From positions 1-14,456 of the forward strand of contig CAJJYZ010000047.1 of the NCBI GenBank assembly GCA_905197485.1: 14,456 nt of DNA. The letters run 5' to 3'. Each line of letters opens with the position of its first letter. Position 1 is the stretch's first letter. The notes under the pieces are model-generated. The model saw nothing but the letters and a program-made list of their open reading frames with translations. It did not search any database and had not been told where the DNA came from. This stretch comes from an uncultured Lachnospiraceae bacterium. GTDB taxonomy: Bacteria > Bacillota > Clostridia > Lachnospirales > Lachnospiraceae. The translations under genes were made by a program, and so were the position numbers. This document shows, piece by piece, positions 1-7,271 of the stretch.

Positions 1-66
1 AAATCCGGGGCAAATGTTTTACTTATTTTGGGACATTTTCAAAAATGCTTGACAGTACTAAGCCCG

Positions 67-1338
67 CTATCTCGCAAGATTTTCTTCTATCCGCAGGAGC
101 TGGTTATATTTCGCGACACGTTCCGAGCGGCATGGAGCGCCGGTTTTTATCTGTCCCGCATTGGTCGCTACCGCAATATCCGCAATGATGCTATCCTCCG
201 TCTCTCCGGAACGATGGGATAGAATCGTCCGGTATCCTGCCCGTTTCGCCATCTCCACCGCATCCAAAGCTTCCGTCAGCGTTCCAATCTGGTTCACCTT
301 CACGAGAATGGCATTTGCCGCATGCTGTTCGATGCCCCGCTTCAGACGTTTTGGATTCGTGACAAACAAGTCGTCTCCCACAAGCTGAATATCCTGCCCC
401 AGCCTTGCCGTAATCAACTCCCAGCCTTCCCAGTCTTCTTCATCTAACGGGTCCTCGATGGACACAATCGGAAATTCCTGGATTAACTCCTGATAATAGT
501 CAATCATTTCTTCCGAAGAGCGAATCACGCCATGTCCCGCCTGCTTTCCTTCTCCTGCAAATACATAAGTCTGGAATTCCTTATGATAGAGTTCCGTCGC
601 CGCCACGTCCAAGGCAAGAACCATATCCTCCCCTGGCCGATATCCTGCCGTTCCTATTGCCTTTACAATGAGCCGGAGCGCTTCTTTCGCATCTGCGAGA
701 TTCGGAGCAAAGCCACCTTCATCTCCCACCGCTGTGCTGAAGCCTTTTTTCTTCAAAAGGCGTTTCAGTTCATGATATACCTCCGCACACATCCGGAGTC
801 CTTCACGAAAACAGCACGCGCCCACCGGAATAATCATAAATTCCTGAATATCAATCGTATTATCCGCATGGCGTCCGCCATTTAATATATTCATCATCGG
901 AACCGGCATGGTCTTCGCATTGACACCGCCAAGGTAGCGGTAAAGCGGAATTCTAAGCGCCTCTGCCGCTGCACGCGCCGCCGCCAGCGAGACTCCGAGC
1001 ATCGCATTTGCACCCAGATTGGACTTATCTTCTGTACCGTCTAAGTCAATCAGAATGCGGTCTATCTCGCATTGGTCAAACACATTCGTTCCTATGAGTT
1101 CTCTCGCGATTCTGTCATTCACATGGTCAACCGCTCTTGTCACTCCAAATCCATGATATCTGTCTTCCCCGTCACGAAGCTCTACCGCCTCATACTGTCC
1201 GGTGGACGCTCCTGATGGGACTTGTGCCCTTCCAACGATATTTTCTCCTGCAAGTACTTCCACTTCAATGGTCGGGTTTCCTCTCGAATCCAGAATTTCT
1301 CGTGCGTATATATCTGTAATCGGTAAATTTCTAAACAT
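67..1338 (-). CDS. eno: Enolase (phosphopyruvate hydratase)
   Basis: Converts 2-phosphoglycerate to phosphoenolpyruvate in cytosolic glycolysis; the enzyme needs Mg2+. The 423-residue protein is close to the usual bacterial length (about 430) and complete. Visible family signatures are REILDSRGNPT (residues 13-23), the SGASTG loop (42-47), GGRHADN (154-160, His157), VGDEGGFAPN (204-213, with the catalytic acid Glu208), metal ligands Asp244 (LDVAATE), Glu295 (SIEDPLDE) and Asp322 (GDDLFVTN), base Lys347 (LVKVNQ), SHRSGETED (374-382) and Lys398 in QIKTG. The ATG at 1338 follows AAGGAGG at good spacing. It is divergent from the YitT-family gene and stands alone on its strand here. I could not pick a convincing promoter in the 121-base gap, nor a terminator in the 66 bases left before the window edge. 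Function is very secure. Confidence 0.98.
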   Translation of the reverse strand: MFRNLPITDIYAREILDSRGNPTIEVEVLAGENIVGRAQVPSGASTGQYEAVELRDGEDRYHGFGVTRAVDHVNDRIARELIGTNVFDQCEIDRILIDLDGTEDKSNLGANAMLGVSLAAARAAAEALRIPLYRYLGGVNAKTMPVPMMNILNGGRHADNTIDIQEFMIIPVGACCFREGLRMCAEVYHELKRLLKKKGFSTAVGDEGGFAPNLADAKEALRLIVKAIGTAGYRPGEDMVLALDVAATELYHKEFQTYVFAGEGKQAGHGVIRSSEEMIDYYQELIQEFPIVSIEDPLDEEDWEGWELITARLGQDIQLVGDDLFVTNPKRLKRGIEQHAANAILVKVNQIGTLTEALDAVEMAKRAGYRTILSHRSGETEDSIIADIAVATNAGQIKTGAPCRSERVAKYNQLLRIEENLAR

Positions 1339-1388
1339 ATTGCCCTCCTTCTTTATTAGATTATTCCCGTAATATCTATTCTAATTCG

Positions 1389-1417
1389 TTGACATTTCAT
1401 ATTAAGAGCGTTACAAT
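1389..1417 (+). promoter_or_regulatory. Sigma-A promoter of the YitT-family gene
   Basis: A perfect -35 box TTGACA (1389-1394) is followed after 17 bases by TACAAT (1412-1417), five of six matches to the -10 consensus. It lies 42 bases before the start codon, and a GAGGAG ribosome binding site sits at 1448-1453. This is the best match to a housekeeping promoter in the eno/yitT divergent gap. Confidence 0.8.
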
Positions 1418-1459
1418 TTTAAAAGAAAAATTTACTGAAATAAAAAAGAGGAGTACATC

Positions 1460-2302
1460 ATGAAAACCAAATTAAAATCATTCTCTTTACTGACCGGAAG
1501 CATTCTTCTGATGGCGGTTGGAACTTACTTTTTCAAGTTCTCCAACAACTTCACCTTCGGAGGAATTACAGGTCTCGCAGTAGTTGTTGCAAAGACAGGC
1601 ATTATGACCGCCTCTGACTTTACATTTGTCACAAACATGCTGTTGCTATTGCTTGGATTTCTCGTATTCGGTAAAGGGTTTGGATTTATGACTGCTTACT
1701 GCAGCACCTTACTTTCAGTTACTTTATCACTTTTGGAGCGTGTGTTCCCAATGAGCCAGCCGCTTACCGACCAGCCGATGCTGGAATTGATTTTTGCCAT
1801 TGCTCTTCCTGCAATCGCGTCCGCGGTTCTATTTAATATGGGAGCTTCCAGTGGCGGAACCGATATCATTGCCATGATTGTAAAAAAATACACAAGCTTC
1901 AATATCGGAAACGCATTGCTTGCGAGTGATATTATCGTTACCATCTTCGGATTTTTTATTTTCGATATCAAGACCGGCCTTTATTCCGTACTCGGTCTTG
2001 CCGTTCGTTCTCTCATGATTGACAACGTTATCGAAAGTTTAAATCTGAGCAAATACTTCAATGTAGTATGTAAACATCCGGAACCAATCTGCGATTTTAT
2101 CGTAAAGGAGTTAAATCGAAGCGCAACGACTCTGCAAGGAACCGGCGCTTTCTCAGGACAGGACCGTTACATTATCCTTACCGCTCTGAATCGTGTACAG
2201 GCCGTCAAGCTTCGTAACTTTATCAAAAAACAAGAACCGGATGCCTTTATCCTCATCTCCAATACGAGTGAGATTATCGGAAAAGGATTCCATTATGTCT
2301 AA
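1460..2302 (+). CDS. YitT family membrane protein with C-terminal DUF2179 domain
   Basis: An integral membrane protein of 280 residues. Hydrophobic segments lie near residues 8-26, 34-50, 54-72, 76-95, 106-128 and 150-175. The motif NMGASSGGTDIIA (126-138) is typical of the YitT family. The soluble C-terminal part (about 225-277, ending in IIGKGF) matches the small DUF2179 domain found on these proteins. The biochemical role of the family is not established; transport has been proposed but I cannot infer a substrate. The ATG at 1460 has GAGGAG seven bases upstream and is preceded by a strong promoter. The gene is monocistronic: its stop codon abuts a hairpin terminator shared with the convergent pepP gene. 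Family assignment is good, function unknown. Confidence 0.9.
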   Translation: MKTKLKSFSLLTGSILLMAVGTYFFKFSNNFTFGGITGLAVVVAKTGIMTASDFTFVTNMLLLLLGFLVFGKGFGFMTAYCSTLLSVTLSLLERVFPMSQPLTDQPMLELIFAIALPAIASAVLFNMGASSGGTDIIAMIVKKYTSFNIGNALLASDIIVTIFGFFIFDIKTGLYSVLGLAVRSLMIDNVIESLNLSKYFNVVCKHPEPICDFIVKELNRSATTLQGTGAFSGQDRYIILTALNRVQAVKLRNFIKKQEPDAFILISNTSEIIGKGFHYV

Positions 2303-2345
2303 AAAAAGTGCTGTTGAGTTCACCGCTCAACAGCACTTTCGTTTT
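2301..2345. terminator. Bidirectional terminator between yitT-like gene and pepP
   Basis: A perfect 14-bp stem (2305-2318 with 2326-2339) encloses a 7-base loop. Read leftward, the stem is followed by a run of seven T, a textbook intrinsic terminator for the glmM-pepP unit. Read rightward, it is followed by TTTCGTTTT, which should also work for the YitT-family transcript. The structure starts directly at the yitT stop codon (2300-2302) and ends just before the pepP stop codon (2346-2348). Confidence 0.93.
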
Positions 2346-3590
2346 CTATTCCTGATTCATAATCTCTTCGATTTCTTCAATCGTTCTCGGAATCGCTGCG
2401 GAAAGATTCTCGCAGCCATCCTCTGTAATCAGACAGTTATCTTCCAGACGGAAGCCGATTCCCCATTCTTCGTGATAGATTCCCACATCTACGCAGAACA
2501 CCATGCCCGGCGCCGTCTTGATATTTCTTGATACGACATCATGTACATCGAATCCGATATGATGTGCTCCTCCATGCCACATGTACGTTCCAATCTCATC
2601 ATAAGATTCGCACACTCCTGCTTTGCGAAGCTCCTCATAACAGTATTCACGAATCATCCTATCCACATCCTGCATCGGGATTCCCGGTTTTAAGATGCTG
2701 AACATATACTCTGAAGTATTATAGGCACATTGATACAGAAGTTTTTGCTTGTCACTAAATTTTCCGTTACAAGGCCATCCTCTGGATACGTCATTAATCT
2801 CATGGTTCCATCTTGCTCCCACATCGTTGAGAATCATATCCCCGTCTTTCGCCTGGCCTCTGTAATCATAGTAATGAATACAGAAATTATTATCTCCTGC
2901 GGAAATAATAGAAGGGAATCCTGACATAAGAACGCCATGCTGCGCCAGTACATAATCGAACTCCGCTTTATACTGATATTCATACATCCCCGCCTTTGAA
3001 GCTTTCATCATGGCGACAATGGCTTCCCCTGTAATCTCTTCTGCTTTGCGAAGAGCTTCAATCTCACATGGCTTCTTAATCGTTCTCTGCGCACGAAGCT
3101 GCTCCTGTAGATTCTTCATCTGTACATATGGAAATTCCTTCTGAATATATCTTGCCAGACGGTAGCTTTCCGTATCTGCTTCTTCCGAATCCAGCTTATC
3201 AAAATCCAAATATACCGTCTCAATTCCTCTTGCTCGCAAATAAATTCCAAGATAATTCAGAAACGTATCTACATATCTTGTGTTTTGAATCCCGGATAAT
3301 CCCTCAATCTCCACAGGCTTCAGCCTTCTTCCGGTCCAGCGTTCCGCCATCTTGTCCGGTGGCAGAATATACAGATATTCTTCCTCTGTATCTTCATAAA
3401 CCGCTGTCATAAGCGCCGTATTCTCCTGCTCCACATTTGTGAGATATAAGAAGTTACGGTTTGCATAGAATTCATAATTCTCATCATTGGAGCGTTTTGG
3501 AGCATGACCGCTGAATAAAATGATAAGCGAATTTTTCTCCACATTCTCATAAAGTGTCTTCCTGTTCTCCTGATAAAATTCCTTGTTCAT
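2346..3590 (-). CDS. pepP: Xaa-Pro aminopeptidase (M24B, aminopeptidase P type)
   Basis: A cytosolic metallopeptidase expected to remove an N-terminal residue preceding proline. The 414-residue protein has the aminopeptidase P N-terminal domain (about 1-165) and the pita-bread M24 catalytic domain (about 170-410). Metal-ligand positions are visible: Asp256 and Asp267 (NDVG and NDVSR, 11 apart as in E. coli PepP), His343 in AHHIGFDVHD with the accessory His350, and Glu383 in RLEDN. The position that is normally glutamate in the TVEPG-like motif is Asp368 here (FCVDVG), a conservative but notable change at a metal ligand. The gene starts 21 bases after the glmM stop codon, with AAGGA about nine bases before the ATG, so it is probably co-transcribed with glmM. 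It ends at a strong terminator. It may act in turnover of proline-containing peptides; substrate range cannot be read from sequence. Confidence 0.93.
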   Translation of the reverse strand: MNKEFYQENRKTLYENVEKNSLIILFSGHAPKRSNDENYEFYANRNFLYLTNVEQENTALMTAVYEDTEEEYLYILPPDKMAERWTGRRLKPVEIEGLSGIQNTRYVDTFLNYLGIYLRARGIETVYLDFDKLDSEEADTESYRLARYIQKEFPYVQMKNLQEQLRAQRTIKKPCEIEALRKAEEITGEAIVAMMKASKAGMYEYQYKAEFDYVLAQHGVLMSGFPSIISAGDNNFCIHYYDYRGQAKDGDMILNDVGARWNHEINDVSRGWPCNGKFSDKQKLLYQCAYNTSEYMFSILKPGIPMQDVDRMIREYCYEELRKAGVCESYDEIGTYMWHGGAHHIGFDVHDVVSRNIKTAPGMVFCVDVGIYHEEWGIGFRLEDNCLITEDGCENLSAAIPRTIEEIEEIMNQE

Positions 3591-3611
3591 TCTCTCATTC
3601 CTTCTTTCGTC

Positions 3612-4958
3612 TTATTCTACAATCAGGTTCTGTTCCTCCATCACTTTCACAACCTGATTGACATATTTTGTACACAACTCATCCGTTGCCGCTTCTACCA
3701 TAACACGAATCAATGGTTCTGTGCCACTCTCTCTTACAAGAATTCTTCCATTATCGCCGAGTTCTTCCGATACTGCATCAATTGCCTTGATGACTTCCGG
3801 ATTCTCTCTTGCTGTTTTCTTGTCAGACACGCGAACATTTTTCAGCAACTGCGGATAAATCTTCACCTCATCTGTGAGTGTGCCGAGTGATTTCTTCTCT
3901 TCCAACATGACTTCCATCATAAGGAGAGAAGTCAGGATGCCGTCTCCTGTTGTAGCAAACTTACTGAAAATAATATGACCGGACTGTTCTCCTCCAAGAG
4001 AATAGTTGTTCTGCACCATATTTTCATAAACGTATTTATCTCCAACCGCTGTCTTCTCATATTTCATGCCAATTTTATCACACGCTTTATAAAGTCCCAA
4101 ATTCGACATAATCGTTGTGACAATTGTATCGTTGTTTAGTCTTCCATGGTCTTTCAAATATTTTCCGCATACATAGAGAATCAAATCTCCGTCTACAATT
4201 TTCCCATTCTCATCTACCGCAAGGCAGCGGTCTGCATCTCCGTCATAGGCAAACCCTACATCCAGATGCTTCTCTTTCACAAACTGCTGCAATACTTCGA
4301 TATGTGTGGAACCGCAGTTTCGATTAATATTCGTTCCATCCGGCTCGCTGTTAATCACATAAGTCTTCGCCCCCAACGCATCGAAGACGCTCTTTGCAAT
4401 CGAAGACGCACTTCCATTTGAACAATCCAAACCGACTCTCTTCTCTTTGAACGAACGCGTCGCCATGGCAATCAAATGTCCGATATAGCGGTTTCTTCCC
4501 GCAGCGAAATCCACCGTCCGTCCAATCTGTTCTCTCGTTGCATATGGAATCTCTCCAAATTCCCCGTCGATATACGCCTCGATTTTTTCCTCTACCTCAG
4601 TCTCAAGCTTATGTCCCTTCCCATTGATAATCTTGATTCCATTGTCATAGAACACGTTGTGACTGGCGGAAATCATAATTCCACAGTCGAAATCTTCTGT
4701 TCTCACCACATAAGAGACACTCGGCGTTGTCGTCACATGAAGCAGGTACACATCTGCGCCGGAGGAAGTAAGTCCCGCTGATAGAGCATCTTCAAACATA
4801 TAGCTGCTTCTTCTCGTATCTTTCCCGATAACAATCTGCGCCTTATGCTCCTGTCCATAGTACCATCCGAGAAAACGGCCTACTTTGAATGCATGTTCTA
4901 CTGTCAAGCCAACGTTTGCTTCTCCTCGAAAACCATCTGTTCCAAAATATTTACCCAT
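3612..4958 (-). CDS. glmM: Phosphoglucosamine mutase
   Basis: Interconverts glucosamine-6-phosphate and glucosamine-1-phosphate, the committed supply of UDP-N-acetylglucosamine for peptidoglycan and wall polymers. The 448-residue protein is full length for the alpha-D-phosphohexomutase superfamily and starts with the GlmM signature YFGTDGFRG (4-12). The active-site phosphoserine is Ser99 in ISASHN (96-101). The Mg2+ loop is DGDADR (239-244), the sugar-binding loop is GGEQSGH (322-328), and the phosphate-binding loop is RESGTEPLIR (409-418). One small oddity is Val102 where SASHNP is the common form. The ATG at 4958 follows AAGGAGAA, and a TATAAT promoter lies about 60 bases upstream. It is the first gene of a glmM-pepP unit. 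The signature and motif order make GlmM clearly preferable to phosphoglucomutase or phosphomannomutase. Confidence 0.96.
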   Translation of the reverse strand: MGKYFGTDGFRGEANVGLTVEHAFKVGRFLGWYYGQEHKAQIVIGKDTRRSSYMFEDALSAGLTSSGADVYLLHVTTTPSVSYVVRTEDFDCGIMISASHNVFYDNGIKIINGKGHKLETEVEEKIEAYIDGEFGEIPYATREQIGRTVDFAAGRNRYIGHLIAMATRSFKEKRVGLDCSNGSASSIAKSVFDALGAKTYVINSEPDGTNINRNCGSTHIEVLQQFVKEKHLDVGFAYDGDADRCLAVDENGKIVDGDLILYVCGKYLKDHGRLNNDTIVTTIMSNLGLYKACDKIGMKYEKTAVGDKYVYENMVQNNYSLGGEQSGHIIFSKFATTGDGILTSLLMMEVMLEEKKSLGTLTDEVKIYPQLLKNVRVSDKKTARENPEVIKAIDAVSEELGDNGRILVRESGTEPLIRVMVEAATDELCTKYVNQVVKVMEEQNLIVE

Positions 4959-5019
4959 GATAAATTCTCCTTATTTGTCTTATTATCCACATTTTTTGCA
5001 CTTTCAATTCACTCTTTCT

Positions 5020-5048
5020 ATTATATACTTATGCAAAAAAATATACAA
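5020..5048 (-). promoter_or_regulatory. Putative sigma-A promoter of glmM-pepP
   Basis: On the minus strand a perfect TATAAT (+ strand 5020-5025) is preceded after exactly 17 bases by TTGTAT (+ strand 5043-5048). The -35 box is weak beyond TTG. Transcription would start near 5013, giving a leader of about 55 bases before the glmM ATG. Confidence 0.65.
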
Positions 5049-5237
5049 GGAGAATTTTATTTCCAACAATGCTTCATTTTGATAACCCGGACGAACTGTC
5101 CATACGAACGGAGCCTGATACTCCTCTGAAAATAGATGTCAGAATGTTTGAAATGCACTCAAGATTTCTCTATCCTGAGTGCATTTACTTTAACACAAGT
5201 TTTTATTTTTTACAAGCTGAATATTATTTTATCTTTC
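5049..5237. other. Non-coding gap between purH-like gene and glmM
   Basis: No credible gene is visible in this stretch. Both strands lack an open frame with a ribosome binding site that does not run into glmM or purH in antisense. It contains one strong hairpin (5151-5186) near the purH side, an AT-rich tract (about 5198-5237), and a less AT-rich block (about 5083-5125) that I cannot explain. Confidence 0.6.
5151..5186. terminator. Hairpin downstream of the purO-purH unit, likely terminator
   Basis: A perfect 11-bp inverted repeat (AAATGCACTCA at 5151-5161 with its complement at 5176-5186) encloses a 14-base loop. It lies about 50 bases past the purH stop codon on the minus strand. The T tract after the stem is only TTT followed by C, so it is not a textbook intrinsic terminator. 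It may work as a weak terminator or as a 3' end stabiliser. Confidence 0.5.
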
Positions 5238-6413
5238 TTAGTGATGGAACAGGCGGATTCCTGTGAATGCCATCGCCATATTATACTTATTGCATGTTTC
5301 AATTACATTATCATCTCTTACGGAGCCTCCAGGCTGTGCTACGTATTTGACACCACTCTTATGTGCGCGCTCGATGTTATCTCCGAATGGGAAGAACGCG
5401 TCGGAACCGAGAGCAACGTCCGTCATCTTATCTAACCATGCACGTTTCTCTTCTCTTGTGAATACCGGCGGTTTTACCTTGAAGATATTCTGCCATGTTC
5501 CTTCTGCAAGTACGTCTTCATATTCGTCTCCGATATACAAGTCGATAGAGTTATCTCTGTCGGCTCTTCCGATTCCGTCTACGAACTCCAGTCCGAGAAC
5601 CTGAGGCGACTGGCGTAACCACCAGTTATCTGCCTTCTGTCCCGCAAGGCGTGTACAGTGGATACGGGACTGCTGTCCTGCACCGATACCGATTGCCTGT
5701 CCGCCTTTCGCATAACATACGGAGTTGGACTGTGTATACTTCAATGTAATCAAAGCGATTGCAAGGTCAATCTTCGCAAGCTCCGGAATTTCTTTGTTCT
5801 CTGTCACAACGTTAGAAAGAAGCGCTTCATCAATCACGAGCTCATTTCTTCCCTGCTCAAATGTCACGCCGAACACTTCTTTATGTTCGATTGGAGCAGG
5901 CTCATAGTTCGGGTCGATTTCGATAATTGCATAGTTTCCTTTTTTCTTCTGTTTCAGAATCTCAAGCGCTTCCGGTTCATATCCCGGTGCAATCACACCG
6001 TCAGATACTTCACGTTTAATTAATTTTGCAGTCGCAACGTCACATACGTCAGAGAGAGAAATAAAATCTCCAAAGGAAGACATTCTATCCGCGCCTCTTG
6101 CTCTTGCATATGCACAAGCAAGCGGAGATAACTCACCCATGTCATCTACCCAGTAGATTTTTGCAAGCGTCTCTGTCAGAGGAAGTCCGACTGCTGCGCC
6201 TGCCGGAGATACATGTTTGAAAGAAGTTGCCGCCGGAAGTCCTGTCGCTTTTTTCAGTTCTCTTACAAGCTGCCATCCGTTGAATGCGTCCAGAAAATTG
6301 ATATATCCCGGTTTTCCGCAGAGAACCTTGATTGGAAGCTCTCCGTTCTCCATATAGATTCTGGATGGTTTCTGATTCGGGTTACAACCGTATTTTAATT
6401 CTAATTCTTTCAT
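5238..6413 (-). CDS. purH: AICAR formyltransferase (stand-alone PurH C-terminal domain)
   Basis: Transfers a formyl group from 10-formyl-THF to AICAR, giving FAICAR in de novo purine synthesis. At 391 residues it corresponds only to the transformylase half of bifunctional PurH (about 530); the MGS-like IMP cyclohydrolase domain is absent. It begins near the KYGCNPNQKP motif (8-17), the normal start of this domain. The catalytic Lys66-His67 pair is present in SFKHVSPAG. The segment LKYTQSNSVCYAKGGQAIGIGAGQQSR is also typical, as is the end FTGIRLFHH. The missing activity is supplied by the gene just upstream: the purO stop codon (6425-6427) overlaps the AAGGAG ribosome binding site of this gene, so the two are co-transcribed and probably translationally coupled. 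A hairpin about 50 bases downstream probably ends the transcript. It is not a truncated pseudogene, since both ends match domain boundaries. Confidence 0.93.
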   Translation of the reverse strand: MKELELKYGCNPNQKPSRIYMENGELPIKVLCGKPGYINFLDAFNGWQLVRELKKATGLPAATSFKHVSPAGAAVGLPLTETLAKIYWVDDMGELSPLACAYARARGADRMSSFGDFISLSDVCDVATAKLIKREVSDGVIAPGYEPEALEILKQKKKGNYAIIEIDPNYEPAPIEHKEVFGVTFEQGRNELVIDEALLSNVVTENKEIPELAKIDLAIALITLKYTQSNSVCYAKGGQAIGIGAGQQSRIHCTRLAGQKADNWWLRQSPQVLGLEFVDGIGRADRDNSIDLYIGDEYEDVLAEGTWQNIFKVKPPVFTREEKRAWLDKMTDVALGSDAFFPFGDNIERAHKSGVKYVAQPGGSVRDDNVIETCNKYNMAMAFTGIRLFHH

Positions 6414-6424
6414 GTTCCCTCTCC

Positions 6425-7138
6425 TTATTTATTCTTATTAATAATCTTTGTCTCGTAGTTTCCTGTCTCAATGTCGATATAACGCACAAATAAAGAAACC
6501 TTATTTTCTTCATTCAGGCTGTTCCAGAGAAGTTCTGTATACGCTTCCATGTCGTCCATGATATTCACAAGCTTCGGCTCGCCTTCAAAGCTTGGAAGCG
6601 GATTGCCATCATGCATATATGTATGAATGAAATGTCCTTCTCCCGCTGCCGGATTCTCATACGCAAATGTATAGCGGTTGCAGCTATCCGGACATCCGTT
6701 GTTGCTCTTTAAAATAGACATTGCATAGTTGTATTTTCCATTCTCAATGTGCATGATACCGGAAATACGCGGTGTATAGTTCGGTCCATCCGGCTCGAAT
6801 TCTCTTGTTCGAAGGGACTGTTCAAATGTAAGCTGTCTGTCCATTCCTTCGTAAATCGTATCTGTCTGGTCGCCATTTGTCACGATTGTTTTGTTGCCAA
6901 GCACGCGAACCGGCGCATAAATAATTAAACTTGGATCTGTTAATTTGGACGGGTCGAATGCCTGTGTTCTGATTCCCTGTCCTTCCTCTACGAATACACG
7001 ATTTCTGCTGTTCTCACTTCTTCCCATAATGAAGTATGCGGTCACTGCTTTCTTGCCGTCCGGTGTTTTTCCGATGATAATCCCACGTCCCGGATATGCA
7101 TTTCCCTGTAATTCTTTTTCGATTGATAACATTTCCAT
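6425..7138 (-). CDS. purO: IMP cyclohydrolase, archaeal PurO type
   Basis: Predicted to close the ring of FAICAR to IMP, the last step of de novo purine synthesis, in the cytosol. The 237-residue protein resembles archaeal PurO (about 200 residues, NTN-hydrolase-like fold) rather than the PurH N-terminal domain. Recognisable parts are the N-terminal YPGRGIIIGKT (15-25), the SENSRNR stretch (41-47), IVTNGDQTDTIYEG (85-98) and NYTPRISGI in the second half. The ATG at 7138 has AAGGAG seven bases upstream. The downstream AICAR formyltransferase starts 11 bases after the stop codon, which strongly supports the assignment because that partner lacks a cyclohydrolase domain. A TATAAT lies about 47 bases upstream. 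Assignment rests on motif resemblance plus context; I could not run an alignment. Confidence 0.87.
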   Translation of the reverse strand: MEMLSIEKELQGNAYPGRGIIIGKTPDGKKAVTAYFIMGRSENSRNRVFVEEGQGIRTQAFDPSKLTDPSLIIYAPVRVLGNKTIVTNGDQTDTIYEGMDRQLTFEQSLRTREFEPDGPNYTPRISGIMHIENGKYNYAMSILKSNNGCPDSCNRYTFAYENPAAGEGHFIHTYMHDGNPLPSFEGEPKLVNIMDDMEAYTELLWNSLNEENKVSLFVRYIDIETGNYETKIINKNK

Positions 7139-7184
7139 GATAATTCTCCTTCTTATCCTACTATGAGTTACGTTCTATGATTCC

Positions 7185-7213
7185 ATTATAGACCAGACAA
7201 CTCCCCTTTTGTA
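7185..7213 (-). promoter_or_regulatory. Possible promoter of the purO-purH unit
   Basis: A perfect TATAAT -10 box on the minus strand (+ strand 7185-7190) lies 46 bases before the purO start. No good -35 box exists at 16-18 bases (the best is TACAAA at 7208-7213), so the promoter could depend on an activator or be weak. Confidence 0.4.
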
Positions 7214-7232
7214 CCACAATTTTCTAATGAGT

Positions 7233-7253
7233 GGTTATAATTTCCGGTTATAA
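7233..7253. repeat. Direct repeat GGTTATAA between PLD gene and purO promoter
   Basis: The octamer GGTTATAA occurs at 7233-7240 and again at 7246-7253, a 13-base period. Flanking GAGT and ACTC (7230-7233 and 7252-7256 region) also give an imperfect dyad. It lies between the PLD stop codon and the purO -10 box. It could be an operator for purO or a weak hairpin terminator for the PLD transcript; neither is certain. Confidence 0.35.
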
Positions 7254-7271
7254 CTCTGCAAAAGAAGGTGC

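Noticed and set aside
34..50. Small CATTTT/AAAATG inverted repeat after eno as a terminator
   Set aside because: The loop would be only two bases, the stem is AT-only, and no T run follows on the minus strand.
532..885. A 117-codon plus-strand frame inside eno
   Set aside because: Antisense shadow of a fully conserved enolase; no ribosome binding site or promoter.
1339..1459. A promoter for eno on the minus strand
   Set aside because: Several TA-rich hexamers such as TAGAAT occur, but none has a -35 partner at acceptable spacing, so I did not list one.
4845..5129. Plus-strand open frames crossing the glmM start and promoter
   Set aside because: They overlap glmM in antisense, lack a ribosome binding site, and cover the minus-strand promoter; composition does not look coding.
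5238..6413. Reading the short PurH as a truncated pseudogene
   Set aside because: Both ends match the transformylase domain, catalytic Lys-His is intact, and a PurO-type partner is directly upstream.
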